DNA of 64,000 bases, from the NCBI RefSeq assembly GCF_019112545.1, contig NW_025064889.1, positions 600,114-664,113 on the forward strand. Reading direction: 5' to 3'. The first letter of the stretch is position 1; every line of letters starts with the position of its first letter. This document shows, one piece after another, positions 34,901-46,340 of the stretch. Origin of the DNA: Guyanagaster necrorhizus (Eukaryota > Basidiomycota > Agaricomycetes > Agaricales > Physalacriaceae). The notes under the pieces are model-generated. The model was not told the origin of the DNA. It saw only the letters and a program-made list of their open reading frames with translations, and ran no database searches. The position numbers and the translations under genes were made by a program.

Positions 34901-35249
34901 TCAGACAAACCAGAACCCTTGTCCAAAGTCATTCAAACATCCTATTTCTAATATAATACTACTCTAGATACCACTGGTGCCTCATCTTACTATTTCAATT
35001 CTAACCACTAATTACCACTATTCAATCACCTTTTCTATACTTTCAAAGTCAAAAATCTTGCATTTACATTTTTGTCCACTACCAACATCCAATGCCCTTT
35101 TCTATATACATTTTATACAAAATATTTTTTACAAAGAAGCAGAATCTGATGGGCCTGCATCAGAACTCAAACTCTCTCCTCTCCTTCAACTCCTCTATAT
35201 CCTCATGCAGCCTCTTCAACATTACCTCCCAAAGATCCTCCATCTCCTA

Positions 35250-36440
35250 ATTTCTCCCATCCTTGAAAATCAGTCAGGTCTTCTTCCAGGCCTCCATCTC
35301 AGACTCTGAAAACAGCTCCAAAGAAGACAACATATTATTGGAACCATAGTCATCTTAAAGACCTGTCACAGTACCACAAACATCTGCCACCTCATCCACC
35401 AACTCATCCATGTGATATATCAACTTGCATATCAATTTTGAAAGTTGGTGGAGACCAGCAGAGACCTCCACAGTACTAATCACCTTGCTTGTAGTGATAC
35501 CTCAGTTGAATAAACAGACAGTCTTCTTAATCTTGCAATGTGTGTAAGTCTGCCCATGCCTGGCACCTTTGGTGGCCAGGCATGTATAACAATGGGCACT
35601 ATCTTAGCAACAGTATATACAGCTTCCTGAGAACAAAGGCTAAGTCAAACCATGCAAGAAAACCAAGACACTTACTTTCACCACCCAACAACTTTTCACC
35701 CTTCACTAGCCCCACTACTTCCAACTTCACTCACTTCTTGGGACTAGCAATCACCTCTGTCTCACTGCCATCCACTATGCTCCTCAACTTAAACTTGCAT
35801 TTATGGCCCTTCTCCACTGGACCTGCCACCTTCCTCTTCCTCTCTTGCACTCTCTTTCTTCTCTTCAGGGTTCCCTTGGATTCTTTCAACTCATTATCTC
35901 CCTCAGTCCCCTTATCCTGCTTACTATCAGACTCTGAAGGCATATAGCCAGTCACCTTCTTGAAGCAAAGACTGGAGCTAGGACCAAACTATTCTGCCAG
36001 CACTTGATGCAGCCAAAAATCAATGGCCTCTGTGGGGATCATCTGCAATCTATCCTCTGTAACTATCCTCTCCTGCCCTACCTCTGAGACTGAAGCCCTC
36101 ACTTAGCCTCCATGGCCTCTCTCTCCTCAGCCTCTCTCTGAGCTGCCTCTCTCAACACCTCCTCCACTTTCTTAGTCTGTCTCTTCATGGCCTGCTGGAC
36201 CTCCTCTCTCTTCCTCTCTAATTTCTCCTTCTGCTCTCTTTTCTGCACCTCTCAGGCCACATGGTCTGTCTAGATCTTTTTCTCCTGCTCCTGCTCCCCT
36301 TGCCATTCCAAATAGCTCTCTACAGCCTCTGCATATTCTTCCTCCATGGCTTGCTATTTCAGACAGAACAATTCCTTGGCCTCTTCAGAGCCATCAGGGG
36401 TGGATTCTCTCACCAGAGGATTGAGAGTGCATGAGCAATA
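35250..36440 (-). pseudogene. Antisense accessory ORF of beta family (coiled coil, basic stretch, Cys cluster)
   Basis: The gene lies on the strand opposite to BR gag-pol, between the chromodomain and the 3' LTR. It reads from about 36440: MYCSCTLNPLVREST, DGSEEAKELF, then a Glu/Arg/Ala-rich coiled coil (LERKREEVQQA, LREAAQREAEEREA). The segment 35955-35731 has an Asp/Glu-rich stretch and a basic block, KRRKRVQERKRK, resembling a nuclear localisation signal. About 35520-35600 gives CYTCLATKGARHG then HCKIKKTVC, a Cys cluster like a decayed zinc-binding motif. The C-terminal stretch is amphipathic (HQLSKLICKLIYHMDELVDE). Stops and at least one frameshift are present. The family is not recognised with certainty; a DNA-binding or nuclear role is inference. 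Confidence 0.6.
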
Positions 36441-36592
36441 CATGGTGAGCAATAACATAGTCTCAATTAAGTGATGGTGGTGGTATTAGATCAAGCTGCA
36501 AAAACTCCCACAGCCACTAACAATCTTTCAGATGGCCCCACTGGCTATCAGAATCTACACTCTTGAAGGCAAGAACACTAATGGAGAGATAC

Positions 36593-37085
36593 TATTATGT
36601 GCATGCCATTAGCCTCTATGTCACCTCAACCAACCATAAATTCAATCATGCTACCCATTGGACTCTGGCCACTTCCCATTATCTATTAATTTCATTTCAC
36701 CATTATCATTTCACATCCATATTTCACATTGTAATATCTAGACCCCAAACTCAGTAGTGAATATTGACACCGGAACCCAATGGAACCCAACTCAGAATTA
36801 GCTACCATTAGTATATAAAGCCATGTATATCATCATAACTACTCAGTTTGAATATCAACTTGGATAGCCATTCACACTTCATGCTCACTTCAACTCCCCT
36901 CTATCTCATTCAATGGACTCCACTCCAAAGGATACCCTTCATTCTGCCAACAGAACTCCATTCTGTTCATCTAAATCCTTGGGCCTGACTCAAGGGGGAC
37001 ATTGCCAATAGCTTTGTTGATACCCATGTATTCTGCCAGTCTCCATATGTGCACTCAAGCCCAACTGATTGGCATGTTTCTAACA
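36593..37085 (+). repeat. BR 3' LTR
   Basis: 493 bp, tattatgtgc (from tgttatgtgc) to tttctaaca. It is preceded by the purine-rich atggagagatac, the probable polypurine tract. The right flank ggtag does not match tctac at the left end of BR. Confidence 0.9.
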
Positions 37086-37090
37086 GGTAG
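37086..37090. repeat. Orphan TSD half ggtag right of BR
   Basis: Its reverse complement, ctacc, is right of BL at 18648-18652. The pair marks the second ancestral beta insertion into element D. Confidence 0.85.
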
Positions 37091-38966
37091 CAGTGCTAGT
37101 TGATGTCTTAAATATCTTTTATTGTAAATAGAAATGGCCTGCTCAGTGGCCACATATTGAATAATATTCATATGCTCAACTTGGTTGGCAGTAGTATACC
37201 TTAAGCCCATGGGCAACACCAACCAGATGTCATCTCTCTATAGCTTAGCTGCTCTTTCCTGATACAGCCATAGAAATTCACTCTGGTGCTCCTCCTGTGC
37301 CTTCTTTGCTAACTCTTCTTCTGTCAGTTGCTTTATGAATACACTCTCCCACTCAGAGAGGGAATTCTTATTCTCCTTATCCTTCTTGTCCTTCTCATCC
37401 ATCTCACTCTTATCCTCCTTAGCAAGAGAACTGCCTTCTTGTGGGTCATAGATGTCTGAGTCAGGCTGACTGCTGCTGCTGAGTGCTGGGTCTAGCATCA
37501 CTAGATCTGAGGCAAGGAGAAGGCTCTCACCTTCTTTGCTGCTCCTCAAGAATCTCATTCCTTGCTGCTTCTGCCACCACTGCTCTGTGATATCAGTGGA
37601 AGTTTTGATAGAAGCAGAGTCAGAAGAAGAGGGATATGATGCATCTGTCTAAGACTCACTTAAAGTCTCCAGTGGGATCAATGCTTTCTTCATTGCCTCC
37701 AAAGTCTCCACTGACACTTGGTAGATCTCTGTCTCAGCTTAGAATATCATCAGTCTCAGCAATTGAGTCAGTCCCATAAGATAATGGGTGGTCATTATCA
37801 AGATCAAGTGGTGCTTGTCAGTAGATGTCATCTACATGGATAACACCTTTGAAGAGTACTGCCCATGGGTCAGGCTCAGATATAGTGAGAGTATTGGGCT
37901 CCTGAAATAGAGTAGAGGAATTGATGAGAGTGTAATCAATAATAGAGGTTCTAGAGCTCTCTGAGCATCTCCTCCAGTCATGCCTTTCTTGTACTCAGAA
38001 GTACTGTCTAAAGAGAGTGTTCTCCCTAGCAGCCTCATACTCAATGTGTGCCTGCTCCTGGATGTACTCAGCAAGAGAGTCAGTATGTCATACTTCATCC
38101 TCTGAGAGAAGAACCAGATTGATGGGCTCAGCTAGTTATAGTATATCCAGTGTCACTCATACACTTCTTGCTCTGTGAGCCTCATGGCATCTCTAGCATC
38201 ACTTTATTCACTCAACTTCAAATACAGCATTCCTCCAATATCTTCACTTGTCGCTGTTATCTGCAAAATATACATCATCAGTTCTAATGATGCCTGTTCT
38301 GTTCCTCTCACTGTCAGTGCTCTGGTTTTTGATGTGTAGCTCAGTGAGAAAATTCTCTCTGCTGCCTGTAGGTGTTGCATATAGTGATCTATAGTTGCTG
38401 TTGGATGGGGGACTTCTATTCCCTTGAGCCACCCCAGGGGCATCAAGAGAGTCTCTGGCATGATATCCAATGTCAGGCTCAGAGGATGCAATTGAGGGAG
38501 AGCCTCTCATTGAATGGACATGGCTGGGGATATCTGTGTGCTCAATGTACAGGATAGATATGTCAGATTGTGGTCTTCAAAACCCTATAGTCTAAGGGTT
38601 GTTATTGTTTTAGATGATAGCTATTGAAGGTCAGGGTGGATATCAATATTCTTTTTCTTTCTGAGGATGCTGCAAATGCATGTCCCCAGGGTTGACTTCA
38701 GGTATGGTTCCTTCCATAGGCTGAAAGGACTGTCTGGCAGAGGGAGGGATGTCATGAAAAGAGAGGTCAGGAGTGACATTGCATAAGATATGTTAAATGT
38801 GCTGAAATTCTTGATAATGTCTAATGGCCTGGGCAGTGATTGATTGATGTCTATAGCACAGCTGTATGATCACCAATAATCCTCAAAGTGTTCTGATGAT
38901 GGAAGCAAGGAGTTCAAAGAACTCATGGGTGAAATTTGAATCTGATAGGTTGATCGAGAGAAGCAT
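37086..38966 (-). pseudogene. Element D ORF1 and gag N-terminus (degenerate)
   Basis: ORF1 starts at ATG (top base 38966). The hydrophobic 22-codon block is at 38856-38921, with one Arg-to-TGA stop inside it. The motif YHARDSLDAPG lies in 38510-38244, and LSYGTDSIAETDD is near 37750. The gag frame (37558-37238: SLLLASDLVMLDPAL then a Lys/Glu/Asp-rich stretch) is +1 to ORF1, as in A. It ends at the beta insertion point; the rest of gag is the inverted piece 18648-20669. Confidence 0.75.
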
Positions 38967-39008
38967 TTGGTTTCTCAGCATAATTGGGCTTGAAAAAAGA
39001 AAGCTAGA

Positions 39009-39021
39009 AGCTTCAAGCTAA
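39009..39021 (-). promoter_or_regulatory. Self-priming PBS of element D
   Basis: The plus strand reads agcttcaagctaa, 1 nt from the LTR. The matching R-start in the LTR reads agctttgagctaa on the minus strand, so the pair differs only at CA/TG. With G-U wobble the 13 bases still pair. Decay of an original CG is the simplest explanation. Confidence 0.7.
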
Positions 39022-39022
39022 T

Positions 39023-39492
39023 TGTTAAGCCCAAATGACATATGACCTAAACATGTGATAAACTGACACTGTCTTGCACTTCAGACAATAATGTCAGAGT
39101 TCACTTGATGTGTTATATGGCTCTATATCATAAGGCCTTTAGATTGACTCAAGATAAGATAGTAGAAGAATAAACTTTAGCTCAAAGCTGAGGATACTAC
39201 AGTAAGAGCTACACTACTTATATACTAGTTGTCATCCATCTAAAGATATAACTATCTAATTGTGCATCCTGGCATTATAGAGCATTTTGTCCAGTGTCAT
39301 TAAGCTACCTATAAAAGGGTATTGTCTGTTGTTGAGCAGTTACTATCATGTTGAAGGACAATGACCAACTGGGCATTGTTGTGCTGACTAAGCCCATCCC
39401 ATGGTCCTAAACACTAGTCTAAGCACTCTGACTAAGCAAAGATAGAGGTCAATCTCTCAAATAAAAGATGAAAATGAGAAAAAATTATAACA
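39023..39492 (-). repeat. Element D 5' LTR
   Basis: 470 bp, tgttaagccc to aaattataaca. It is the partner of 5319-5788 and is followed by the TSD attct (39493-39497). Confidence 0.92.
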
Positions 39493-40780
39493 ATTCTGAA
39501 TGCCAATGTGAATCTTGATTGTAAAACATATCTCCTCAGAAATTATAAGCAACAAGAACTAGATAAGTTCTTGAACAAAAACCTCTCCAGCAGGCAGATC
39601 TGACCATCAAAGTCTCTGATGGCTTTATCATTCTTTTTCATCAAAAAGAAGAATAGCAAGCTTCAGTCTGTGCAGAATTATCAGAAGTTGAATGAAATAA
39701 TGATCAAGAATTGTTATCTACTTCTCTTAATCTCAGAACTAATAGACAAGCTCAGAAGCACCAAATACTACACTAAATTAGATGTCCAATGAGGATACAA
39801 CAATGTATGTATTAAAGAGGGTGACAAATAGAAAGTGGCCTTTCAAACTAATTGAGGACTCTTTGAGCTCATGGTAATGTTCTTCAGGCTTACTAACTCT
39901 CCTGCAACCTTCCAGTGGATGATGAACAATATATTCAAAAATCTCATTACTACTGGAAAGATCACCATCTACCTAGATAACATCCTTATCATATCAAAAG
40001 AACATACAGAACACTGATGACTAGTCTGCCAAGTACTCAAGCTTATGAGAAAACACAAACTCTTTCTCAAAGCAGAGAAATATGAGTTTGAAGTGCTGAA
40101 AACAGAATACCTGGAGGTAATAATCAGTGAAAGAAGCATCTAGATGGACCCTATCAAAGTAGCCAGAGTAACCAAATAGCTAATCTCAACAAAAAAGAAG
40201 GAACTCTAATTCTTCTTAGAATTCACCAACTTCTATTGCTGATTCATTTGAGACTACAGCAAGATCATCAGGCCTATAATGCAGCTAACAGAGAATACTC
40301 CATGAAATTGGAGACTCTCTCAGCAACAGACATTTGACAATCTGAAGCAACAACTTGCCAAGGATGTAGTCTTAGCCATTCTGATGCAGGAAGGGAGATT
40401 TTGAGTAGAAGCCAACTCAAGTGAGGGAGCAATTAGTGTGACACTCTCACAGAAACAGGATGAGAAATGGTGGTCTATAGTCTTCCTCTCTAAGGTGCTC
40501 ACTATTACTGAGTGAAACTATAAGATCTATGACAAGGAATTTCTAGCCATAATGCTCACTCTAGAAGAATAGTGGCATTATCTCATTAGCACAACCCAAT
40601 CCTTCAAAGTATGGATGGATTATCAGAACCTCCAATACTTCTGTTTCCTGCAGAAGCTTAATTGTTGGCAAGTCTGCTGGATTACAGAGCTCTCTCAATA
40701 TGAATATATGTTACACTACAAGCTCAGAATAGCCAACAAGAAAGTCAACCTTCTCAGCTGATATGCTGACTATGACTAAG
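39493..40780 (+). pseudogene. Element E reverse transcriptase and RNase H (degenerate)
   Basis: The frame resumes after D with NANVNLDCKTY-like sequence. The RT active-site box at 39970-39981 reads YLDN, followed by ILIIS. FRLTNSPATFQWMMNN precedes it. RNase H lies at about 40310-40760, with the block YKIYDKEFLAIML near 40521-40560. Stops are frequent and many are TGA. Confidence 0.82.
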
Positions 40781-42333
40781 GCAAGAATGATAATAAAGGA
40801 GTGGTACTACTAAAACTCAAACACTTTCAGGCAATAATAATGCCAACAGAAGAGGAGATTCACAAGTGAATCAAGAGTGTGATGTGAAACAACAAGAAAT
40901 GGGACCAACATGTAGTCTCATTATTAAATCATGAATAGAAAATGATGAAGGAGAGAGGAATGATCTGTTATGATAGATGGATCTACATTCTAAGGAATCA
41001 GCAACTTTGTGGTGAAATTATTGCCACCTGCTATGACTATGCAACTGCAAGACATTCCAGAATAGCTAAGACCAAATAATTGGTCTTACAGGAATACTGG
41101 TGGCCAAAAATAAGCCAAGATATAGAATGATACATAAAGAGATATAAAATGTGCCAACAGGGCAAGTCATTAACTCAACCCCAGACAGCACCACTCCACC
41201 CAAATGAGGTTTTTAATTCATTCTGGACTCACATTTTAGTGGATATAGTGATCAGATTACCAAAATATAATGAATACAATGCAATCATTGTCATTATCAA
41301 TCAGTTCTCTAAGGTGATTATTCCAATTGCATGCTTGATGGAGTTAACTTCAGAAGGATGGGCAAAGATCCTACATGATGAAGTATATACTAAATACAGG
41401 ATGCCTCAAGTAGTTATCTCAGACTGAGGACCACAGTTTATCTCTAAGTTTCTTGACAACCTATACTGCCTCCTTAATATTTGGCAAAATACTTCAACCA
41501 CATATCATTCTCAAATAGATGGACAAACAGAACAAGTTAATCAAGAGATCAAAAAATATCTTTGACTCTTTATTAACTACTGATAGGATGACTGGATAGA
41601 ATAGCTTATGCTTGTGACTTTTCAACATAATAACCATGTTCACTCTGACACTGGGAAAAGACCATTCTTCATCAACTTTGGATAACACCCTAACATCTCA
41701 CAAATGAAACAAGCAACAATATCTATGCCTGCCTCTCATGACTTCACCCACAAAATGACTAAGATTTATGCTAAGACCAAAACTGCTCTTGAAAAAGTGA
41801 CAGTTTCCATGAAAAAACAATTTGATAAACACCACAATCTGATACACACCTATAGCATCAATGACAAAGTTTGGTTGGATACCTCCAACCTTCATCTTCT
41901 CTGTCCCAAACAGAAACTCTCCAATAAATGCATCAGCCTCTTCCTAATCATTGTTAAAGTCAGTGCCTCTGCCTATAAACTTTGCTTCCCACCAAACTGG
42001 AAGATTCATGACACATTCAATGAATCTTTACTCACACTCTTTATTGTCTCCACATTCCCAAATCAAAAATGACTGCCACCTCTGTCTCCCAACCTGATTG
42101 ATGATGAAGAACATTATAAAATTGATCAAATATTAAATCACTGACTTCAAAAACTCCATGCTTGAAGTGGAGGGTCAACAACTACAGTCAACTACTTAGT
42201 TAGTTGGAAGGGCTATAGCCTCAAATCTAATCAATAGGTCAACAAAAAATAAATGAATACTGACAACACTATACATGACTATAAATTATCTCTAAATTAA
42301 GCCATCAGGATGATGGTCTTAAGGAGAGGGTAA
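40781..42333 (+). pseudogene. Element E integrase and chromodomain (degenerate)
   Basis: The zinc-finger region near 41015-41165 has lost several ligands. The core has HILVDIVIRLPKY (first Asp, about 41230), VVISD followed by a TGA and GPQF (about 41410-41440), and IDGQTEQVNQEIKKYL with the Glu (about 41516-41565). The chromodomain near 42180-42260 reads TVNYLVSWKGYSLKSNQ. A polypurine tract (ttaaggagagggtaa) abuts the 3' LTR. Confidence 0.82.
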
Positions 42334-42783
42334 TGTTATAATTTTTCCATCTTTCTCTCATATTAACCCCTATTTATGCTTAGCCAGAGTGCCTAGACCA
42401 GCACTTAGAACTATGGGATTAGCTTAGTCAGTACAACAGCTGGATCTGTCATTGTCTTTTGATATGACAATGCACAACAGCCCTTTTGTAGATAGTAATA
42501 ATGCTTAAGAACAACAAGCACAATAACTTGGACAGACACAATAAGTAGCAGTAGTATATTTATCTCAACAAACATGTATATAAGTAGAATAGCTCTCACT
42601 GGTAAACTCCAGCTTTGAGCTAAAGTTTATTCATCTACTATTCTATTTTGAGCCTAATTTATTATAATGGCCTTGAGACACAAAGCTATATGAACACATA
42701 TAGTGAACTCAGATATGACTGTATAAAGGTGATACAGCATCTGTTTATCATGTGTTTAGATCACATGTTGCTTGGGCTTAACA
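42334..42783 (+). repeat. Element E 3' LTR with promoter
   Basis: 450 bp, tgttataatt to gggcttaaca. The tatataag box is at 42577-42584 and the R-start agctttgagctaa at 42611-42623 (34 nt). The following actgt is the presumed TSD in H. Confidence 0.92.
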
Positions 42784-44267
42784 ACTGTGAGACATCCAAA
42801 GATCACAAAAATCCAAAAACTGATCACTTGCAATTACTGATGGCCTAATCTCAAACAGTCAGTAGAAGTATATATCAAGAGATATGAAATGTGTCAGTGA
42901 ACCAAGGCAAACACTCAGAAGCAAGCAGCACCACTACACTCTAATGAAATTTCTTCAGAGAAATAGAAGGTGATTTCTATAGACATGATTGGCTTACTCT
43001 CCAAGTCCAAAAGGCATGATGCCATCCTGGCAGTAGCAGACTGATTTTCCAAAGAACTCATTCTGATCACAACCAATATGAATCTAAACATTGAAGGTTG
43101 GGCATCCCTTCTTCAAGATCATATATATATGCACTATAGACTCTTAGATAAAATCATCTCAGACTATAATCCACAGTTTATTTTTCAGTTCATAAAAGAA
43201 CTATACAAGTTGCTCAGCATCATGGGGAATCTATCTACAGCATACTATCTGCAGACCAATCAGCAGACAGAAAGAGTTAACCAGGAGATTGAAAAATATC
43301 TATGGATATTCATCAATCACAGACAGGATGACTGAGTAGAGTGGCTACCTCTGGCAGATTTGCCCACAACAATCAAGAAAATTTAGTGATGAGTTTCAGC
43401 CTGTTCTTTATAAATACTGGTGTACATCTTAATACTGAGATGAATCCCTCACAAAGGAACAGTCAAATACCCTGGACAAAAGACTTTATTGCTGATATAA
43501 AGAAAATTCATGATGAAGCTGAACATGCACTTAACAAAGCTGCCAACTTAATAAAAAAACAGTATGATAAGAAGAAATCACTGACCAAAGAGTACTGATC
43601 AGGTGACCAAGTCATGTTAGACATGAAAAACCTGAAAACTGACAAAACAATAAAGAAGTTGGATGACAAATATAGAGGCTTCTTCAAGATCACAAAGAAA
43701 GTAGGCAATAGAGCATATAAATTATTCATCTTAAAGATCTGAAAAATTCATCCAGTCTTCAATGAAACTCTACTCAAGCCATTCCAACTGGCTGAGTTTT
43801 TCAATCAGCAGAACCTACTACCACTCAAACCAGTGGTAGTTGATGATGAGAATAAATATAAAATTGATGTCATTCTCAATGATAAACTCTATTACCAAAA
43901 ACAGTGGTTTTTAGTCTATTTCAAAGGATATGACAATAAAGAAAACTGCTGATATGCTGAAAAAGATCTCCCTCATGCCAAAAAACTTATCACCAAGTAC
44001 TGAGCAATCTAGAGCTTGTTAGTAGTGGTCAACTTCACTCCACTGGAATGACTGTTGTTTGACAAATCAGACTATATTCAAATCTGAAAGTTATCTTTCA
44101 AATAGGACAGACAGCCATTTGAAGGCAAAAAGTTGTACATCTGAAGAGAGGAGGACAAAATACCAGCCAAGACCTTCACAGAATAAAAGTATTCCTTGAA
44201 CAGAACCAATGACATCTCTGTGGAAATCAATAGCAGAGAGAAAGCATAAATCTTATTCTTAAGCCTG
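42784..44267 (+). pseudogene. Element H integrase and chromodomain (degenerate)
   Basis: This belongs to the outermost element. The IN core has VISIDMIGLLSKSK (first Asp, near 42975), IISDYNPQFIFQF (second Asp, near 43155) and TNQQTERVNQEIEKYL (Glu, near 43255-43305). A GPF/Y-like segment is near 43675. The chromodomain at about 43860-43990 reads QWFLVYFKGYDNKENC. About 260 bp of unassigned tail follow before element I, inserted at gcctg. The sequence is more distant from the other alpha copies. Confidence 0.8.
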
Positions 44268-44726
44268 TGGTAGGGCCAAGTGACATGTGTCTAATATCAT
44301 GTGGTAAATAGGCACTGTATTGCTTTTGTATAATCATGCCTAAGTCAAAATATGTGATATATGTGAATGTTATATCTCAAGGTCTATGCAAGTAGACTCA
44401 AGTAAATAGATATGATAAAGGATAGTTTGAGACTAGAAATATATAGCACTGTCTATGCTACTTATATATCTCTAGTTCTGTTGCTAAATATACTGCTACT
44501 AATTGTGAGTGTCTGTGCTATAGTACTCATTGTCCTAGCAAGTTGATGTTATCTACAAGAGGTCTGTTATGCTATTGTCAGAGTATCACTATGAGTCAAG
44601 AGACAATGGCTGATTATGCTGACCAAGTCTGTCCCATGGTTCTAAGCACTGGTATAGGCATCTTGACTAAGCATAAATAGGGGTTAATACTGTGAAAATA
44701 AGAGTAAAAGTGGAAAAATCATAATA
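44268..44726 (-). repeat. Element I 3' LTR
   Basis: 459 bp, tggtagggcc (from tgttagagcc) to aatcataata (from ataaca). It is the partner of 61976-62434. The purine tract on the minus strand is ttaaagagggggtaa. Confidence 0.9.
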
Positions 44727-46340
44727 TTACCCCCTCTTTAAGACTATCATCCTGATAGCTTAATTTAAGGATAGTTTATAATCATGTATAGTATTGTCTG
44801 CATTCATGTGACATTCATTTACTCATTGGTTCAATTCAAGCCTGTATCTCTTTCAGCTGACAAAATAGTCAACAGTTGTTTTCATGCCTCCACTATGTGC
44901 CTTTATGCATTGAGTCTTGTGATTTAATATCTGATTGAATTCATAATGTTCTTCTTTATTGATTAGGTCAGGTGAAAATGGCAGCAGTCATTGTTGGTTT
45001 AGAAAGGCAGGGGCAATGAATAGTGTTAGGAAAATTTCATTGAACATGTTATAGATTTGCCAGTGCAGTGAGAGTTGAAGTTTATAGGTGGAGGTGCCTA
45101 CTTTTGCAGTGATTATAAAAAGGCTAGTATATCATCAAGTTTTCACTTCAGGCATGAGAGATGAAGGTTAGTTGTGTCAAGCCAGACTTTATTATTGACT
45201 TGATATAAATGTGCCAGTTGTCAGTATTTATCATACTGTATTTTCATGGCATCAGCTGTTTTTTGGAGCACAGTTTCTGTTTTGAGATGAATCTTTGCCA
45301 TATTCATGGCAAAGTCAGTAGAAGCTAGAGTGGTCATATGGGAGTGTGTGGTTTTGGCTATGTTTGAGTGTTAGCCATGATTGACAAAGAAAAGAGTTTT
45401 GCTGATAGTAGAATAGATGCAGTTGTTATGTTGAAAGGCTGCAAGTGCCAGCCATTCAGTCCAATCATCTTGTCGATAATTGATGAACATGCAAAAGTAT
45501 TTTTCAATCTCCTGATTGACATGTTCTGTCTGGCTATCTGTTTATAGATAATAGACTGTGGAGACATTGCTGCAGATATTGAGCAGTTGGTATAAGTTGT
45601 CTATAAATTTCAAGATGAATTATGATCTCTGATCCAAGATGACAACTTGAGGCATGCCATACTTGGCATAAACTTCATTACAGAGTATATTTGCCCACTC
45701 TTCCAAGAATAATTCTATTGAGCATGCAATTGGAATAATCACTTTAGAGAACTGATCAATGATGATAATAATTGCATCATAGCTGTTACAGTCTGAGAGT
45801 CCTATAATCATATCAACCAAGATATGAGTCTATGATTGTGTCAGTACTTCATTTGGATGTAGTGACATGGTGTGAGTCTGAGTTAAGGACTTGGCTCTTT
45901 GACATATCTCACATCTTTTGATGTACTCCTCAATATCCTTTGCCATCTTAGGCCACTAATACTCCCTCAATACCAACTCCTTTGTTTTAGCTATCTCCAG
46001 GTGTTCAGCCATCACATGGTCATGGCTCATCACTATGATCTCTCTCTGTAGTGATTGATCACAAGAGATATAAAGTCATCCATCATAGAAGAGAAGGTCA
46101 TTATTTCAAGAGATGCTGTATTTGTAGTTTAGGGATGTTGCAATTCCCTGATCTCACAGATTGGGTTAGCACATAGTACTATGAATCTTATCATGTATCT
46201 CCTCCTCTGTCAGCATTACCATAGCTTAGAAGTGTTCTGGCTTGAGCAACATTACTCTCTCATTATCCTCCTCCTCTTGATCATGGTCAGCTCTCTGGCT
46301 AAGCAAATCTACCTTCTTATTTGTGGTGCCCACTTTGTGA
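44727..46340 (-). pseudogene. Element I integrase and chromodomain (degenerate)
   Basis: The chromodomain near 44800-44900 reads TVDYFVS, a stop, then KRYRLELNQ. The IN core at 45820-45620 is MVDMIIGLSDCN (first Asp), with a remnant of SDRGPQF as LDQRS. The Glu region lies around 45540. The zinc-finger region lies near 45890-46060. It is the same domain order as A. Confidence 0.78.

Larger units (their letters stand above)
20670..37085 (+). mobile_element. Element BR: beta-family chromovirus, right copy, interrupted by A
   Basis: 5' LTR 20670-21169, PBS, gag 21276-22643, and PR from 22790. Element A is inserted at 23041-31450. Then come RT, RNase H, IN and chromodomain (31451 to about 34900), the antisense ORF (36440 down to 35250) and the 3' LTR 36593-37085. 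It is about 8.0 kb without A. It is the most complete beta copy here and the only one with the full antisense ORF. Confidence 0.88.
5319..39492 (-). mobile_element. Element D: alpha-family chromovirus split in three, one part inverted
   Basis: LTRs of 470 bp at both ends (5319-5788 and 39023-39492) are flanked by attct. Internal pieces are 5789-11062 (minus; interrupted by R1), 18648-20669 (now on the PLUS strand) and 37086-39022 (minus). Without the insertions the element is about 8.3 kb, close to the 8.41 kb of A. The middle piece was flipped by recombination between the two beta elements that had inserted in D. The junction sequences join seamlessly into D after re-inversion. Confidence 0.85.
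2213..42783 (+). mobile_element. Element E: alpha-family Ty3 chromovirus, heavily interrupted
   Basis: Plus-strand element with its 5' end beyond the window. Its parts are 2213-5318 (gag, PR, start of RT), then 39493-42333 (RT, RNase H, IN, chromodomain) and the 3' LTR 42334-42783. Element D separates the two parts with a perfect attct TSD, and the sequence reads through when D is removed. Element G interrupts gag at 2212. The following bases actgt (42784) would be the E TSD within host element H. The coding parts are full of stops and frameshifts. Confidence 0.85.

Noticed and set aside
35540..35947. 135-codon plus-strand ORF in BR downstream of pol
   Set aside because: It is the mirror of the antisense gene (the KRRKR and coiled-coil frame on the minus strand aligns with BL); the plus frame has low-complexity Leu/Ser/Pro content only.
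11063..37085. Mismatched TSDs explained by random decay of BL and BR flanks
   Set aside because: The mismatching 5-mers pair exactly across elements as reverse complements, and the host sequence joins correctly after inversion; decay cannot produce that.
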